From Candidatus Thorarchaeota archaeon (lineage in GTDB: Archaea; Asgardarchaeota; Thorarchaeia; Thorarchaeales; Thorarchaeaceae), in NCBI GenBank assembly GCA_011365025.1, contig RDOF01000020.1, forward strand, positions 1 through 55,549: 55,549 bases of DNA, written 5' to 3'. The notes under the pieces were generated by a model, which was given only the letters and a program-made list of their open reading frames with translations, was not told where the DNA came from and searched no databases. Made by a program: the position numbers and the translations under genes. This document shows, piece by piece, positions 30,308 to 39,717 of the stretch. Position 1 is the first letter of the stretch; each line of letters begins with the position of its first letter.

Positions 30308-31317
30308 TCTTTAGACCATGGATTGATGCTTCGTACTGAATCAACTACTGCTCGGATATTCTCTGAAGGGGTATCAATTGTGATTACACAGCCAGGAGCA
30401 ACAATCAGTCGTTTCGTCCCTGCCTCTCGGACAGCCTTCAGTACCTGCTCTGTTGCATCCTCAGGTGAGCCTTTTCGAAACACATCGTTATGATCGATAC
30501 CACCAAGAACTCCCTTCCGTGAACGCCCTTTTCCCTCAAGGAGGGTCAGATTGGAGCTTTGGTCCTCCCAGTTGATTGCATCAATGCCCGGGGTCTTGGC
30601 TATTTTGTCGAATCGAATCTCCTCTTTCTCCTCTCTCGCATGAAGATGAACTACAATGAGTTTTGCCTTCCCTCTTAGCTTTGATACCATTTTCTTGTCA
30701 TAGGGATACACGAAGTGCTCATAGTGTTCATCATTGATTGAGGAGAAGGTTGAATGCTGTGATGCCAGAAAGATACCGTCAGCTCCCGCATCTAGTGCTG
30801 TTCTGCCAAAATCGACCATCACATTGGTGATAACATCAAGCGTATTTTCCATAATCTCAGGCGATTCGTCCAGGTGTTCAGCAAGGCCCTTTTCGGATAG
30901 CTTGTCAGCAACCATCGGCGGGTCAAAGACCGTGGCAAGTGTGGGAACTTTATCATGTGCATATTCGTGGATTAGTTCAACTGCACGAATCTGCCTACCT
31001 AGCTCTCCATCATTTACATCAAGGGGTTCAAGAGTTTCCCAGTCACTGGGCTGAGTGATTGCATAGCTTTTGCATACGGTCGAGCCAGAGATAGCTCCAT
31101 CGTAGACAGCTTCACACCCCCAGTCAACAACGGGATAGCGTCCATGAAACGAAATTTTGAGTAAGTCATGATCGAATTCCCTATGGAACTTGATTTCTTC
31201 CATCGCGAGCCCCTCAGGAGTACGATCTTTCTCTGGATAATGTTTCCACAATGAGATTGGAATTTGGCCGCCAATATTGCCAAGAAGAGTTTGTTTGATG
31301 AGTTCGAACTTGGACAT
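30289..31317 (-). CDS. Uroporphyrinogen decarboxylase family protein (MtaA/CmuA-like)
   Basis: A 342-residue TIM-barrel protein of the URO-D superfamily. It shows the GIFLASQHST and HLHAREEKE strands, DAINWEDQ, GGIDHNDVF and an APGCVITIDTPSENIRA end. The last feature is typical of the methyltransferase branch (MtaA/CmuA), which moves methyl groups to or from corrinoids or coenzyme M, rather than of HemE. I place the start at the ATG at 31317 (MSKFELIKQ); the frame is open 23 codons further, with no family similarity. No haem genes are near. Confidence 0.82.
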   Translation of the reverse strand: MSKFELIKQTLLGNIGGQIPISLWKHYPEKDRTPEGLAMEEIKFHREFDHDLLKISFHGRYPVVDWGCEAVYDGAISGSTVCKSYAITQPSDWETLEPLDVNDGELGRQIRAVELIHEYAHDKVPTLATVFDPPMVADKLSEKGLAEHLDESPEIMENTLDVITNVMVDFGRTALDAGADGIFLASQHSTFSSINDEHYEHFVYPYDKKMVSKLRGKAKLIVVHLHAREEKEEIRFDKIAKTPGIDAINWEDQSSNLTLLEGKGRSRKGVLGGIDHNDVFRKGSPEDATEQVLKAVREAGTKRLIVAPGCVITIDTPSENIRAVVDSVRSINPWSKEWEDLD

Positions 31318-31422
31318 GGTTGAGATTTGTACATTGGCTGATAATGAGGGTTTCGAAGTGGAGGTTTTCGTCAGTTTTGGAACCACCAGAAAACAATATC
31401 AATCAAGACTGAAGCAGCTCAA

Positions 31423-32628
31423 GTGTACGAATTTGGAGATGTTGTATTAGTGCCAAAAACAGCATTGTTCAATCCAGAAGAGCTGCTTCGCATGGATGGC
31501 ATTGACGAACTCATGAAGATGAAGGCTGAACCAAATCCCTTCTGGAATCGTCCAAGGCTTGAAGTAACTTGGCAGCTACCCGTTCTAAGTGGATTTCTGG
31601 AGCATGAGCACATAGCCGTACAACCAATGCGTTTGGCAACAAGAAAGGAACTGCTCTCTTATCATGACATCTCCTATGTCGAAACTCTTGAGTTGTTTGG
31701 AAATACAGGGACAGCTTTCTCCTCACGGTTTGGCTTTGATACTGATGAATGTCCTGTGTTTCAGGATGTCCACAAGTATGCATCATATCCTGTTGGTGCA
31801 AGTATAGATGCGATTATGGGAGTTGCAGAGGGCAAGTTCAGGAATTCCGTATCTTACTATGGCGGACTGCACCACGCAATGGAAACAAAAGCATCCGGTT
31901 TCTGCTACTACAATGACTGTGTTGTTGCAATCAAGCAGTACCAAGAAAGATTCCCTGGGAAGCGAGTGCTTTACCTTGATACTGACGCTCATCATGGAGA
32001 TGGGACCCAGGCGGCATTCTATTCAGACCCCAATGTGCTGACAATCTCAATGCATGAGCTCAGCATGGGTTTCTATCCAGGAACAGGACGTCCCGAAGAG
32101 ATTGGTGTGGGTGAAGGAAAAGGATACTCTGTAAACATACCCTTACCGCCGTTAACTGGGGACGTAGAGTTTTGGAGCACCTTTGAGGATGTTGTCATCC
32201 CAATTTGGCTTGCCTATAAACCAGATTTGGTGTTTTGGGATGTGGGTGGAGATGCGCATATCAAGGACCCTCTTGCAGACCTTATGCTTACCTATGACAC
32301 CTACCAGCGAATGGCAACCACGATCAAGCAGCTGACCCATATCATGAAGAGTGGCTTGGTAGTTGTTGGCGGTGGAGGGTACGACCCGGTGGCGACTGCA
32401 AAGATATGGATGATAGTGCTGTCAAGCATGGCAGATATTCCCCTTCCACCAACACCTCCACTGGACTGGATCAGGCTGTGTCAAGGTTATGGACTTGAGA
32501 TGAAACGGGGTGGCTGGACAGATAGACCAGTCCGTACTGAGGATGAACACTATCAGAAGATAACCAGAGCCTTGGATGAAACAGTCCAGAAGATTAAGGA
32601 TTTGATTTTTCCAGTCCACGGGCTCTGA
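31423..32628 (+). CDS. Histone deacetylase family protein (AcuC-like)
   Basis: A 401-residue arginase/deacetylase-fold enzyme. The active-site pair is in GGLHHA (H150, H151), zinc ligands are D188 and H190 in LDTDAHHGDG and D278 in GGDAH, and the catalytic tyrosine is Y320 in GGGGYDP. Closest in pattern to AcuC-type deacetylases that act on acetyl-lysine of enzymes such as acetyl-CoA synthetase. Starts at GTG. The same window has an acetyl-CoA synthetase, a GNAT domain and a second deacetylase. It is divergent from the URO-D/PolX operon. Confidence 0.92.
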   Translation: MYEFGDVVLVPKTALFNPEELLRMDGIDELMKMKAEPNPFWNRPRLEVTWQLPVLSGFLEHEHIAVQPMRLATRKELLSYHDISYVETLELFGNTGTAFSSRFGFDTDECPVFQDVHKYASYPVGASIDAIMGVAEGKFRNSVSYYGGLHHAMETKASGFCYYNDCVVAIKQYQERFPGKRVLYLDTDAHHGDGTQAAFYSDPNVLTISMHELSMGFYPGTGRPEEIGVGEGKGYSVNIPLPPLTGDVEFWSTFEDVVIPIWLAYKPDLVFWDVGGDAHIKDPLADLMLTYDTYQRMATTIKQLTHIMKSGLVVVGGGGYDPVATAKIWMIVLSSMADIPLPPTPPLDWIRLCQGYGLEMKRGGWTDRPVRTEDEHYQKITRALDETVQKIKDLIFPVHGL

Positions 32629-32733
32629 AGACGGAACTCCTAGCGGCGAACTCGTGTTCTCTGCTAACGAACAGAGGAGATATATTCCTCATTGTTTGAG
32701 ATGTTGTAACTCTGCTGAAGGTGACTTTGGAAT

Positions 32734-34449
32734 ATGAAACGAATGCGATACGCCGTACTCATTCTAGGTGTTGTGATCATGCTCTCAGGTGTTAGCTTGT
32801 CCTACTCTATCCAAGGGGGCTTCGGTTCGGCCTTTGTGGCCGAAGTGGATTTTGTGGATTCTACCGGAGCAGTGGTACATAGCACATTGCAGAGGCCCGT
32901 TTATGCGACCTCGGCAAATCCAATGCCAGGAGTGGTTGTTATTCACGGATCTTTGCAAAATAAGGAGTGGCTGATGGCATTCGGAATAGAATTAGCAAGA
33001 CGGGGATTTGTCGTTCTAACTATTGATGCAAATGGACATGGAAATACGGACCCATCTGAGGGGCGTCATGCTGGCACTGCAGCTGTTGATTACTTGGCCT
33101 CCTTAGATTACGTAGACGCAACTGAAATCGGGCTTATTGGTCATAGCATGGGTGGAGGCTATTGCTGGATTGCCATAAACGAGAGTAGCGTTGTAGTTGA
33201 CGCATTAGTCCTTGTTGGATCGGGTTTCTGGAATACGTCATATCTTCCCTATGTCCCGAACACCCTGGTGGCAGTTGGGGAGTTTGACTCACTGTCATCA
33301 TATCCAAGCAGCCCATCCAGATTGGACCCATGGTTCAATGTAACGGGAGTCGAACCCGGAGTCACGTACGGTAGCTTCTCAGATAATTCCGCGAGGCGAC
33401 TGGTCCTTGCTAGGACAAACCACCTGTTTGAAACAATTGATCCTGTGATTGTGAGCGAGAGTGTTGAATGGATGAAGGAAAGTCTGAAAGATGGTATTGA
33501 GGACTCCTACTGGTTGCCAAGCACTGAACTGCTTTATCCATTATGGCTGGTCGGTGGTGCAGCCAGTCTATTTGGAGCTCTACTAACAATCTTTCCGCTC
33601 CTCACAATACTAATTGACCTACCGTTCTTCTCTAGCCTCAGCAAGATGCCAGCTCCACAGGACACCTCCTCAACAGGTGCATATTTGAGATACGGAGCAA
33701 TATACGGACTCGTGGGGGCGGGTACCTTCTTTCCTTTCCTTGCGATTGGTGGAGTAATAAACATCTTCATCCCATTTCCTCAGAGCAATGGCCTTGCTGT
33801 CATCTCATGGATGTTAGGAAGTGGAATAGTCGCCGCCTTAGTCCTCTATGCAATTCTAAGGAGAAAAGGAACTCAGAGGAGCATACGGCAAATCTTGTTG
33901 GGCGAGCAGTCAGATGAGTTTGTGAACAGATTCTCAAGAACACTGGTTTTGGGCATCGTCATCTTCGTATGGCTCTATGTTTGGACCTTGATAGTTGACC
34001 TTGGTTTTGCGCTGGACCTCAGATGCTTTTTACCAGGCTTTCATGATCTCACGCTAAATCAGGCATTAATGGTTCCGCTCTACTTCGCTGTCTTCTTCTT
34101 CTATTTCTTGGTTGAAGGAGCGTGGTTGACAGGCCCATTGCTTACAGAACCCAAACAGACTTTGATGGGAACACAGGTCTTTTGGACAGCAAAGGCTGTT
34201 CTAATCAAGACCATCCCGTACTTGATTCTGATTGCCATAGAGTATATTGGGGGGTATCTTGCCGGATATGCTCTGATACCTGGCATGATTGGCTACTCGT
34301 TCCTGTTCTTCTATGCGTTCACACCTTGGTTTGCCGTAGCAGCTGTAATTGCGCTTTGGGGTTATCGCCTTACTGGCAATCATCATTTGGGAGCAATCCT
34401 GAATGGACTCATTTGTGCTTGGCTCTTGGCATCCATCTTGTCATTCTGA
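32734..34449 (+). CDS. Membrane-anchored alpha/beta hydrolase
   Basis: A 571-residue protein. A signal anchor (AVLILGVVIMLSGVSLSY) comes first. An extracytoplasmic alpha/beta hydrolase domain follows, with GVVVIHGSLQNKEW, DANGHGNTDPSEGRH, the nucleophile elbow GHSMGGGY and a histidine in ARTNHLFET (about residues 50-240). The second half (from about 265) has at least eight membrane segments. The combination is unusual but the frame is continuous. Substrate unknown; a peptide or lipid at the membrane surface is plausible. Confidence 0.85.
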   Translation: MKRMRYAVLILGVVIMLSGVSLSYSIQGGFGSAFVAEVDFVDSTGAVVHSTLQRPVYATSANPMPGVVVIHGSLQNKEWLMAFGIELARRGFVVLTIDANGHGNTDPSEGRHAGTAAVDYLASLDYVDATEIGLIGHSMGGGYCWIAINESSVVVDALVLVGSGFWNTSYLPYVPNTLVAVGEFDSLSSYPSSPSRLDPWFNVTGVEPGVTYGSFSDNSARRLVLARTNHLFETIDPVIVSESVEWMKESLKDGIEDSYWLPSTELLYPLWLVGGAASLFGALLTIFPLLTILIDLPFFSSLSKMPAPQDTSSTGAYLRYGAIYGLVGAGTFFPFLAIGGVINIFIPFPQSNGLAVISWMLGSGIVAALVLYAILRRKGTQRSIRQILLGEQSDEFVNRFSRTLVLGIVIFVWLYVWTLIVDLGFALDLRCFLPGFHDLTLNQALMVPLYFAVFFFYFLVEGAWLTGPLLTEPKQTLMGTQVFWTAKAVLIKTIPYLILIAIEYIGGYLAGYALIPGMIGYSFLFFYAFTPWFAVAAVIALWGYRLTGNHHLGAILNGLICAWLLASILSF

Positions 34450-34541
34450 CCACAGCTTCCAAACTGCTTGAGAGTAGGCAGCCGGCTTTACTCTCAAGCT
34501 CAATCTGTTTTCCGGGCCTATCCTTGATGCCAGGGATTCTA

Positions 34542-35423
34542 TTAGAACGTAAAGAGCCATTCGAGAAGACCTGTTCCTTCTTCACCTGTATCTTCGTTTT
34601 CATGTACTGCCATTTCTTCCCATAACTCTGTAGAGCCCCCGGGAAAATCTCTAGTGAACCTTACATAGGCAGTATCTGAAATGATTTTGGACCTCAGTGT
34701 ATAGCAGCTTCCATCTTCACCAAAGACCGTAGTCTTTGCTGCATAGGGCATTCTATCCTGCAAGAACTCCGTATCTAGGTCTACTCTTGTTATAGGGATG
34801 TGGCCATCCTTCGTAGAGATACCGCCTGATGGAAAATACGCCCCATCCACGTAATCCCGTCGGAGGCCAATTGAGAGGTCATCGAATTGGGCATGAAGAG
34901 CGTACCATGCTTCAATGTGCCAGTCACGTGACCCCCAGCTCTTGTCACGCTCTCCAAAGCCTTTGATATTAAACTCTCGTCCATCTTGAAATGTGACCGT
35001 TCCTTTCACTGCTCCAGACTGCTCGAAGTGCCCAGTCCAGGAGGTGCCGCTGCCACCACCAAAATCATAGTAGGGGAATCTACCATTCCAAGATATCTCC
35101 GCAGATATTTCCTTACCTTGATAGACGATTCTCCAAAGGTCCATAGGGCGAATTACTTCATAGGCTAGGGTGCCATCAGATAGAGCGTCCTCGATGTCGG
35201 AGGGTACTATGCCTTCAGGCTCTTTCCAGTAGACCTCTCGCTTATCATCATAGAATAGCACAAACACAAACTCCCTCTTCTTGGCATTGGGTAGAAGCCC
35301 AATGGTAGTGAAACCAGAAATGCCGGAAGCTTGATCTACCCAGTTGAAGTAGTAACTCTCTCGAAAATCGGATCTTTCATTGCACTCGTGTAAGTAGTCA
35401 TCATGAAAACCCAGTTCGGGCAG
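34542..35423 (-). CDS. CrtC/hydroxyneurosporene synthase-like beta-barrel protein, CTG start
   Basis: A 293-residue protein resembling the CrtC/AttH-like lipocalin-type family; the key motif GFGERDKSWGSRDW is in the middle. The conventional start at 35267 would cut off a region that looks like the real N-terminus: ERSDFRESYYFNWVD, ISGFTTIGLLPN. The frame is open up to a TGA at about 35433-35435, and the only candidate start is a CTG at 35423, four bases after GAGGTGA. A non-standard start or a lost ATG are both possible. Members act on carotenoids or are of unknown function. Confidence 0.6.
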   Translation of the reverse strand: MPELGFHDDYLHECNERSDFRESYYFNWVDQASGISGFTTIGLLPNAKKREFVFVLFYDDKREVYWKEPEGIVPSDIEDALSDGTLAYEVIRPMDLWRIVYQGKEISAEISWNGRFPYYDFGGGSGTSWTGHFEQSGAVKGTVTFQDGREFNIKGFGERDKSWGSRDWHIEAWYALHAQFDDLSIGLRRDYVDGAYFPSGGISTKDGHIPITRVDLDTEFLQDRMPYAAKTTVFGEDGSCYTLRSKIISDTAYVRFTRDFPGGSTELWEEMAVHENEDTGEEGTGLLEWLFTF

Positions 35424-35563
35424 ACGATCACCTCATTTATCAGATGTTGCACAGATGGGATTCACGCACGTTATTACCTTCCTCCAGTGCTTTTTCCCTT
35501 ATGGAGAATCCCTTTTCTGCTTCTTCAAGTGTTTCCTCTGAATTCATAGTCTGAAATCACACC

Positions 35564-36721
35564 CTACTCGGGAAGGAGATAGAGTGTTGGATCTTCTTCC
35601 ATCTCATCATCGAACCTGCCAAAACGAATGAATGCAGGATCCGCATCATTATCCATGAAAAAGGGGACGTATTCGTCTATGACCGCTTGGGATATGCTCC
35701 AGTCAAATTTGTCAGTTATTCCAACTCTATCAGTGAATCGGGCATATCCACGCCAGTAAGCTACGGCCCCTGCTATCATGAGCTTCTTCTTGTCCCAGTC
35801 TGCGAACTTCATATACAACTCAGCAAGTGCGGACTCTGCGGCATTGGAATAGGCGTTAAGCTCGTCCAAGCCAAGAGGAACTACCTTGTCCCCACGATTG
35901 GCATAGACTGTTATTCCTGTGACAAGGTCTGAATAGTCCCCAGGTTCAATAGTCATAGTGCCGATATCATTGAAGGTGGCAGAAGCGTTCGTGATTCTCA
36001 TGGCCACGCCCAGCTTGTCTGAGGGGAATTTCGCTTCAGTGTCAGACCAAGGCAGCCACAAAGCGCTCTTGCCATCGTGTAGACGAGTGAATTCGGTGGC
36101 CACTAGAATCTCATTCTCTCCAATTGAGTATGGTCCGTGGTCAATCAGCTTTGCTCTGGCTTCGCATTCGTCCATAAAGGCATATAGCTCAATCTGCCCC
36201 ATTGACCGACGCACTTTCTTCACTTGGTTTGAATCTACAGGTAGTAGGTTGTCTTGAAGCCATCCGATGGTCTTCTCATCAAATGCCAAGTTCTTTCCGT
36301 TGGACGCTGCGACTGTCGGTTTGCGTGTATTGAAGTAGTTGGTTCCGAGAGCATACCATTTCTCAAGCATCCATTTCCATTCTTCTCTCTTCTTTTGAGG
36401 CTCCTTAGATGTGTCACTCTCGTGCTTTCCAAATACAATGCCCATTCGCCCCAAGGAATAGTAGAGCCAGAGGTATGTAATTGACAAAGCATGTATCTCA
36501 GAGAGTAAGCATTTGCTCTGTTTGGCCAAGTCTTCGGGCGTGATTCTTGACCACACCTCAGTCATCATATCATAGAGATGGTCATAGGCATGGTAACATG
36601 CCACGCTGATGTACTCATTTGTTGGAAAGATTTCGGACTCTAGCAAGCCGCGTTCTGCTAGAATATCAGAGAATACGTCGGACACGTGTCGCAACTGCTT
36701 GTTTATGTCGTTCACTTCCAT
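35564..36721 (-). CDS. Conserved-looking hypothetical protein
   Basis: A 385-residue soluble protein that I do not recognise. The first half is helical and rich in aromatics (YHAYDHLYDMMTEVW, SLGRMGIVFGKH). The second half looks like an alpha/beta domain with MRITNASATFNDIGTM and a closing FIRFGRFDDEMEEDP. The start is the ATG at 36721, since AGAGGTG lies just upstream; a GTG nine bases earlier overlaps that site. Confidence 0.6.
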   Translation of the reverse strand: MEVNDINKQLRHVSDVFSDILAERGLLESEIFPTNEYISVACYHAYDHLYDMMTEVWSRITPEDLAKQSKCLLSEIHALSITYLWLYYSLGRMGIVFGKHESDTSKEPQKKREEWKWMLEKWYALGTNYFNTRKPTVAASNGKNLAFDEKTIGWLQDNLLPVDSNQVKKVRRSMGQIELYAFMDECEARAKLIDHGPYSIGENEILVATEFTRLHDGKSALWLPWSDTEAKFPSDKLGVAMRITNASATFNDIGTMTIEPGDYSDLVTGITVYANRGDKVVPLGLDELNAYSNAAESALAELYMKFADWDKKKLMIAGAVAYWRGYARFTDRVGITDKFDWSISQAVIDEYVPFFMDNDADPAFIRFGRFDDEMEEDPTLYLLPE

Positions 36722-36913
36722 GGATGACACCTCTACGATACACGGTGTGGGTTCTGCTTTGTCGAACTTATGGATTATGTAAGTATTAGGGTACTAAGCT
36801 GTTTGTTGATAAAATTAGATAAGTCGGTTATTAAAGTCGGGATACACCAGCATGCAGCAATCTTATATCGGCAAAGAGATGGTGCCTTCGAAGCTCACTG
36901 AGGTCGGCCAATA

Positions 36914-37264
36914 TTGAAGAGAATTGCCCAAGGACTTATTTCCCTGAAGCTAAGTGCAGAAGGAGAGCTTCGCTACATTACTACCATGAAACAAGTAATC
37001 GAGCTGATGAAAGAGGGAGCTGAAGGAAAGATTGTCCTCGTTGATGATGCCGGAACAACCTTTCTAGCGCCCATTCTCTCGAAATTGGCCGGAGTGGTAT
37101 GCGTTTCAGGAGCCCTGGGGTCGCATCTTGCCATTGTCACACGTGAGTTTGAGATACCGGCATTGATGGGAACGGGTTTGGAAGACCCACAGAGTCTTAA
37201 TGGCAGAAAGGTGGCTATAAGACCTGAAGAAGGAGCTACAGGTGCACTGTTCTCTGTGGAGTAG
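36914..37264 (+). CDS. PEP-utilising enzyme phosphohistidine domain, stand-alone
   Basis: A 116-residue protein starting at TTG that equals the swivelling phosphohistidine domain of PEP synthase, pyruvate phosphate dikinase and rifampin phosphotransferase. The histidine is H71 in GALGSHLAIVTREFEIPALMG, with a C-terminal DGxxV-like strand in LNGRKVAIRPEEGA. The ATP-binding part is the next gene. No PEP/pyruvate barrel is encoded nearby. Confidence 0.87.
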   Translation: MKRIAQGLISLKLSAEGELRYITTMKQVIELMKEGAEGKIVLVDDAGTTFLAPILSKLAGVVCVSGALGSHLAIVTREFEIPALMGTGLEDPQSLNGRKVAIRPEEGATGALFSVE

Positions 37265-37276
37265 AAACAGAGGGAT

Positions 37277-38272
37277 TTGTATTTGACATCCAAGAGTGAT
37301 TTGCCTTCGTTTGTAGTGCCTCTTGAGGAGATTGACCCGAATAATGTCGATCTTCATGGAGGAAAAATCACTAGTTTGGCTAGACTGCATGCTATGGGAC
37401 TGCTTGTTCCGAGGGGATTCTCTGTGACAAGTACTTGCTTTCAGCAATTGCTTGAAGACATCCCCGATATTTCGGAGATAATTGGCAGGCTCGATGGCTG
37501 CGATGATTACGAAGAGCTACTTGAATCTGCAGTGATTCTTCAATCTCTAATCAAGAGATATGAACTACCAGACAGTATCCGGACTCAAATAATAGCAGGA
37601 ATTGAAAGACTGCAGAAGGTATCTGGAAATCTGCTTCACGGTTATGCCATTAGATCATCAGCAACACTTGAAGACCGAAGTGACATATCCTTCGCCGGAC
37701 AGGCAGATAGTTACTTGTGTGTGACCGGAGTTGATGAGATTATAGATGCAGTTAGAAGTGTTTGGCAGTCTGCGTTCTCTCCTCGGGCGGTCATCTATTT
37801 GCATACCAAGGGAATTCCATTGAAGCAGATGAAAATGGCGGTCTTCGTCCAGGAGATGGTTCCAGCAGACATTTCCGGAGTGATGTTTACAGCTAATGTT
37901 GTAACACGCAGCACCGATGAGATGCTGATTAATTCAACATGGGGAATTGGAGACGCGTTAGTTTCGGGAAAAGTTGTGCCTGATACATTTGTTTTGAAAA
38001 AGATCCCGTTGAGTGTGAATCAACGTGAATTGGGAGCAAAAACGGTAATGTGCATACCACAGATTGTGGACGGTTGTGTTCAGCCAACGCTAGTCAATAC
38101 CCCTGAGGAAAAAGCGTCCACTTTCTCGTTGAGAGATGAAGTCCTATTGAAGATAGCAAGGATTGGCTTGAGAATTGAGGAGGAGTATGGAACTCCACAG
38201 GATATCGAATGGTGTCTGATGGAAAAGGACCTAGTGATACTTCAGTCCCGACCCATTACTACTCTTGGTTAG
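37277..38272 (+). CDS. PEP synthase-like ATP-binding domain protein, stand-alone
   Basis: A 331-residue ATP-grasp protein equal to the N-terminal domain of PEP synthase (PPDK_N). Seen are GGKITSLARLHAMGLLVPRGF, IRSSATLEDRSDISFAGQ, VQEMVPADISGVMFT and the closing DIEWCLMEKDLVILQSRPI. It starts at TTG, 12 bases after the phosphohistidine gene. Together they make a two-gene enzyme without the third domain. It could phosphorylate a small molecule, as rifampin phosphotransferase does, or pair with a barrel encoded elsewhere. Confidence 0.88.
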   Translation: MYLTSKSDLPSFVVPLEEIDPNNVDLHGGKITSLARLHAMGLLVPRGFSVTSTCFQQLLEDIPDISEIIGRLDGCDDYEELLESAVILQSLIKRYELPDSIRTQIIAGIERLQKVSGNLLHGYAIRSSATLEDRSDISFAGQADSYLCVTGVDEIIDAVRSVWQSAFSPRAVIYLHTKGIPLKQMKMAVFVQEMVPADISGVMFTANVVTRSTDEMLINSTWGIGDALVSGKVVPDTFVLKKIPLSVNQRELGAKTVMCIPQIVDGCVQPTLVNTPEEKASTFSLRDEVLLKIARIGLRIEEEYGTPQDIEWCLMEKDLVILQSRPITTLG

Positions 38273-38285
38273 CGCATTCAGCTTG

Positions 38286-38570
38286 CTATTTAGAGCGAAT
38301 ATACGTGAGAGAATCGCCAGGAAAAACCTGTATTGCGGATTCTGGGCATACTTCAACGCACCTCATACAGCCAGTGCATTTTGACAGCCAAATAGCATCG
38401 ATAACCCACTTGTCCGGATTGTTAGGGTCCGGATGTTCTTCAAGTGTTGGATGTAATAGAAGGACTGCTGGATCGCATACATACAGACACTTTCTACAGT
38501 CCCGCGGGTCTGTGCTGACATTTACTCCGCATTTTGTGTGGTCAATCTTGATCTTGGTCTTCTTCACCAT
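38286..38570 (-). CDS. Ferredoxin-like 4Fe-4S protein
   Basis: A 94-residue protein with a complete second cluster site, C-x2-C-x2-C-x3-C-P in KCTGCMRCVEVCPE, and an incomplete first one (CGVNVSTDPRDCRKCLYVCDP). It starts 13 bases after the upstream ferredoxin-type protein gene with AGGTGAG before the ATG. It converges with the ATP-grasp gene. An electron-transfer subunit for the protein encoded upstream is likely. Confidence 0.82.
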   Translation of the reverse strand: MVKKTKIKIDHTKCGVNVSTDPRDCRKCLYVCDPAVLLLHPTLEEHPDPNNPDKWVIDAIWLSKCTGCMRCVEVCPESAIQVFPGDSLTYIRSK

Positions 38571-38583
38571 CTTCTCTCACCTA

Positions 38584-39465
38584 TCAGTACTTGCCAGCTT
38601 GCCCTGGAACGGATTCCCTTGGCACCAGTTTGAGGGCGTCGTGCTTGCATGCATGTCTGCAAACGCCACAGCCAAAGCATTTGTCAAGGTCGACAATTAC
38701 CCTATCGACAGAGGGAAGGTACCGAAGAGCATTGAATTGGCACATCCCAACACAGCTCTTGCACCCTTGACAGTTGTCAATATCAACATCAATGACATAC
38801 TCGCCCTTGTATACAGTTTCAAGTCCGAAATCGTTCCTTAATCTCAGCCCACCGCATTCGGGAGTTTCGCAGGAACAGATTGCATTGATATAGGGCACAG
38901 GTTGGAACCAGACTGAAGCAACATACCCCTTCTTGTTCTGCTCCATTAGAGCTTCGATGGCTTCTTCACGGTCTAGTTTGTATTTGGCATTCTCAGGGAT
39001 GTACCGAGTATGCTTTTCAATCACCTCGGACAACTGCCCGAAGTTTATGCAGACCGCATCCTTTACACCCCTCTGCATATATCGACAAATACAGTAGTTC
39101 TTGATGATTGGTTCCGCAGCAAGATTTCCAAGGATGTGAACTGCATCTTCCATAGGAAGAACTTGTCCGAAATGGCCATCGGCACGGACAGGATTCCGAT
39201 TGGGCTTCTCGCTATGAATCTGACCTTCTACAACTTTCCGAATCAATCTACCAATAATGGGCATTTGCATTTTGTATCCGAGACCAATTGAGTTGAAGCC
39301 CATAATCTTTCGGATGAAGAGGGTTTCCATGTTCTTCCACTGTTCCTCAAGATACTCTCTGGCATTGTATTCGTCAGCAAGTTCATTGGAGTAGAGGCGG
39401 GCGTTCTCATACCATTTTTTGCCATCACCATGTTTGAAACACCATTTGCACATGAAGTCCACCAT
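38584..39465 (-). CDS. 4Fe-4S dicluster protein with a conserved N-terminal domain
   Basis: A 293-residue protein. The start is MVDFMCKWCFKHGDGKKWYENAR, a front seen in uncharacterised archaeal and bacterial iron-sulfur proteins. The middle has CICRYM and CSCETPECG cysteine groups, and two C-terminal 4Fe-4S sites follow: CQGCKSCVGMC and CFGCGVCRHAC. The ATG at 39465 is chosen because a TATA box lies about 39 bases upstream; the frame is open another 76 codons without family similarity. Probably cytosolic redox protein. Operon with the following small ferredoxin. Confidence 0.8.
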   Translation of the reverse strand: MVDFMCKWCFKHGDGKKWYENARLYSNELADEYNAREYLEEQWKNMETLFIRKIMGFNSIGLGYKMQMPIIGRLIRKVVEGQIHSEKPNRNPVRADGHFGQVLPMEDAVHILGNLAAEPIIKNYCICRYMQRGVKDAVCINFGQLSEVIEKHTRYIPENAKYKLDREEAIEALMEQNKKGYVASVWFQPVPYINAICSCETPECGGLRLRNDFGLETVYKGEYVIDVDIDNCQGCKSCVGMCQFNALRYLPSVDRVIVDLDKCFGCGVCRHACKHDALKLVPRESVPGQAGKY

Positions 39466-39500
39466 CGCTCGTAGGCTGTTGACTGGTTTTGTAGGCCCGA

Positions 39501-39507
39501 TATATAA
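39501..39507 (-). promoter_or_regulatory. TATA box for the iron-sulfur operon
   Basis: TTATATA on the complement, about 39 bases before the ATG at 39465. Confidence 0.55.
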
Positions 39508-39717
39508 GGTTCTTGAGAACATGCGTTTGGTCGACGGTCTATGTAGAATTGAGGAAAGGCTGCATTCTACCTTCACCGAACTAGAATGACGGGTGCACAG
39601 AGGGTATGTTCTCTGAGTTTCACTTGGACTTAACAGCCATGTACTTCCATAAAGTACGAGCAAGGCTTTTCTCCGGCGGAGATATGGAAGCATTGATTCG
39701 ATATTAGGTGACTCCTG

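Noticed and set aside
38209..38841. 210-codon plus-strand frame
   Set aside because: It is antisense to both iron-sulfur genes, whose cysteine motifs are convincing.
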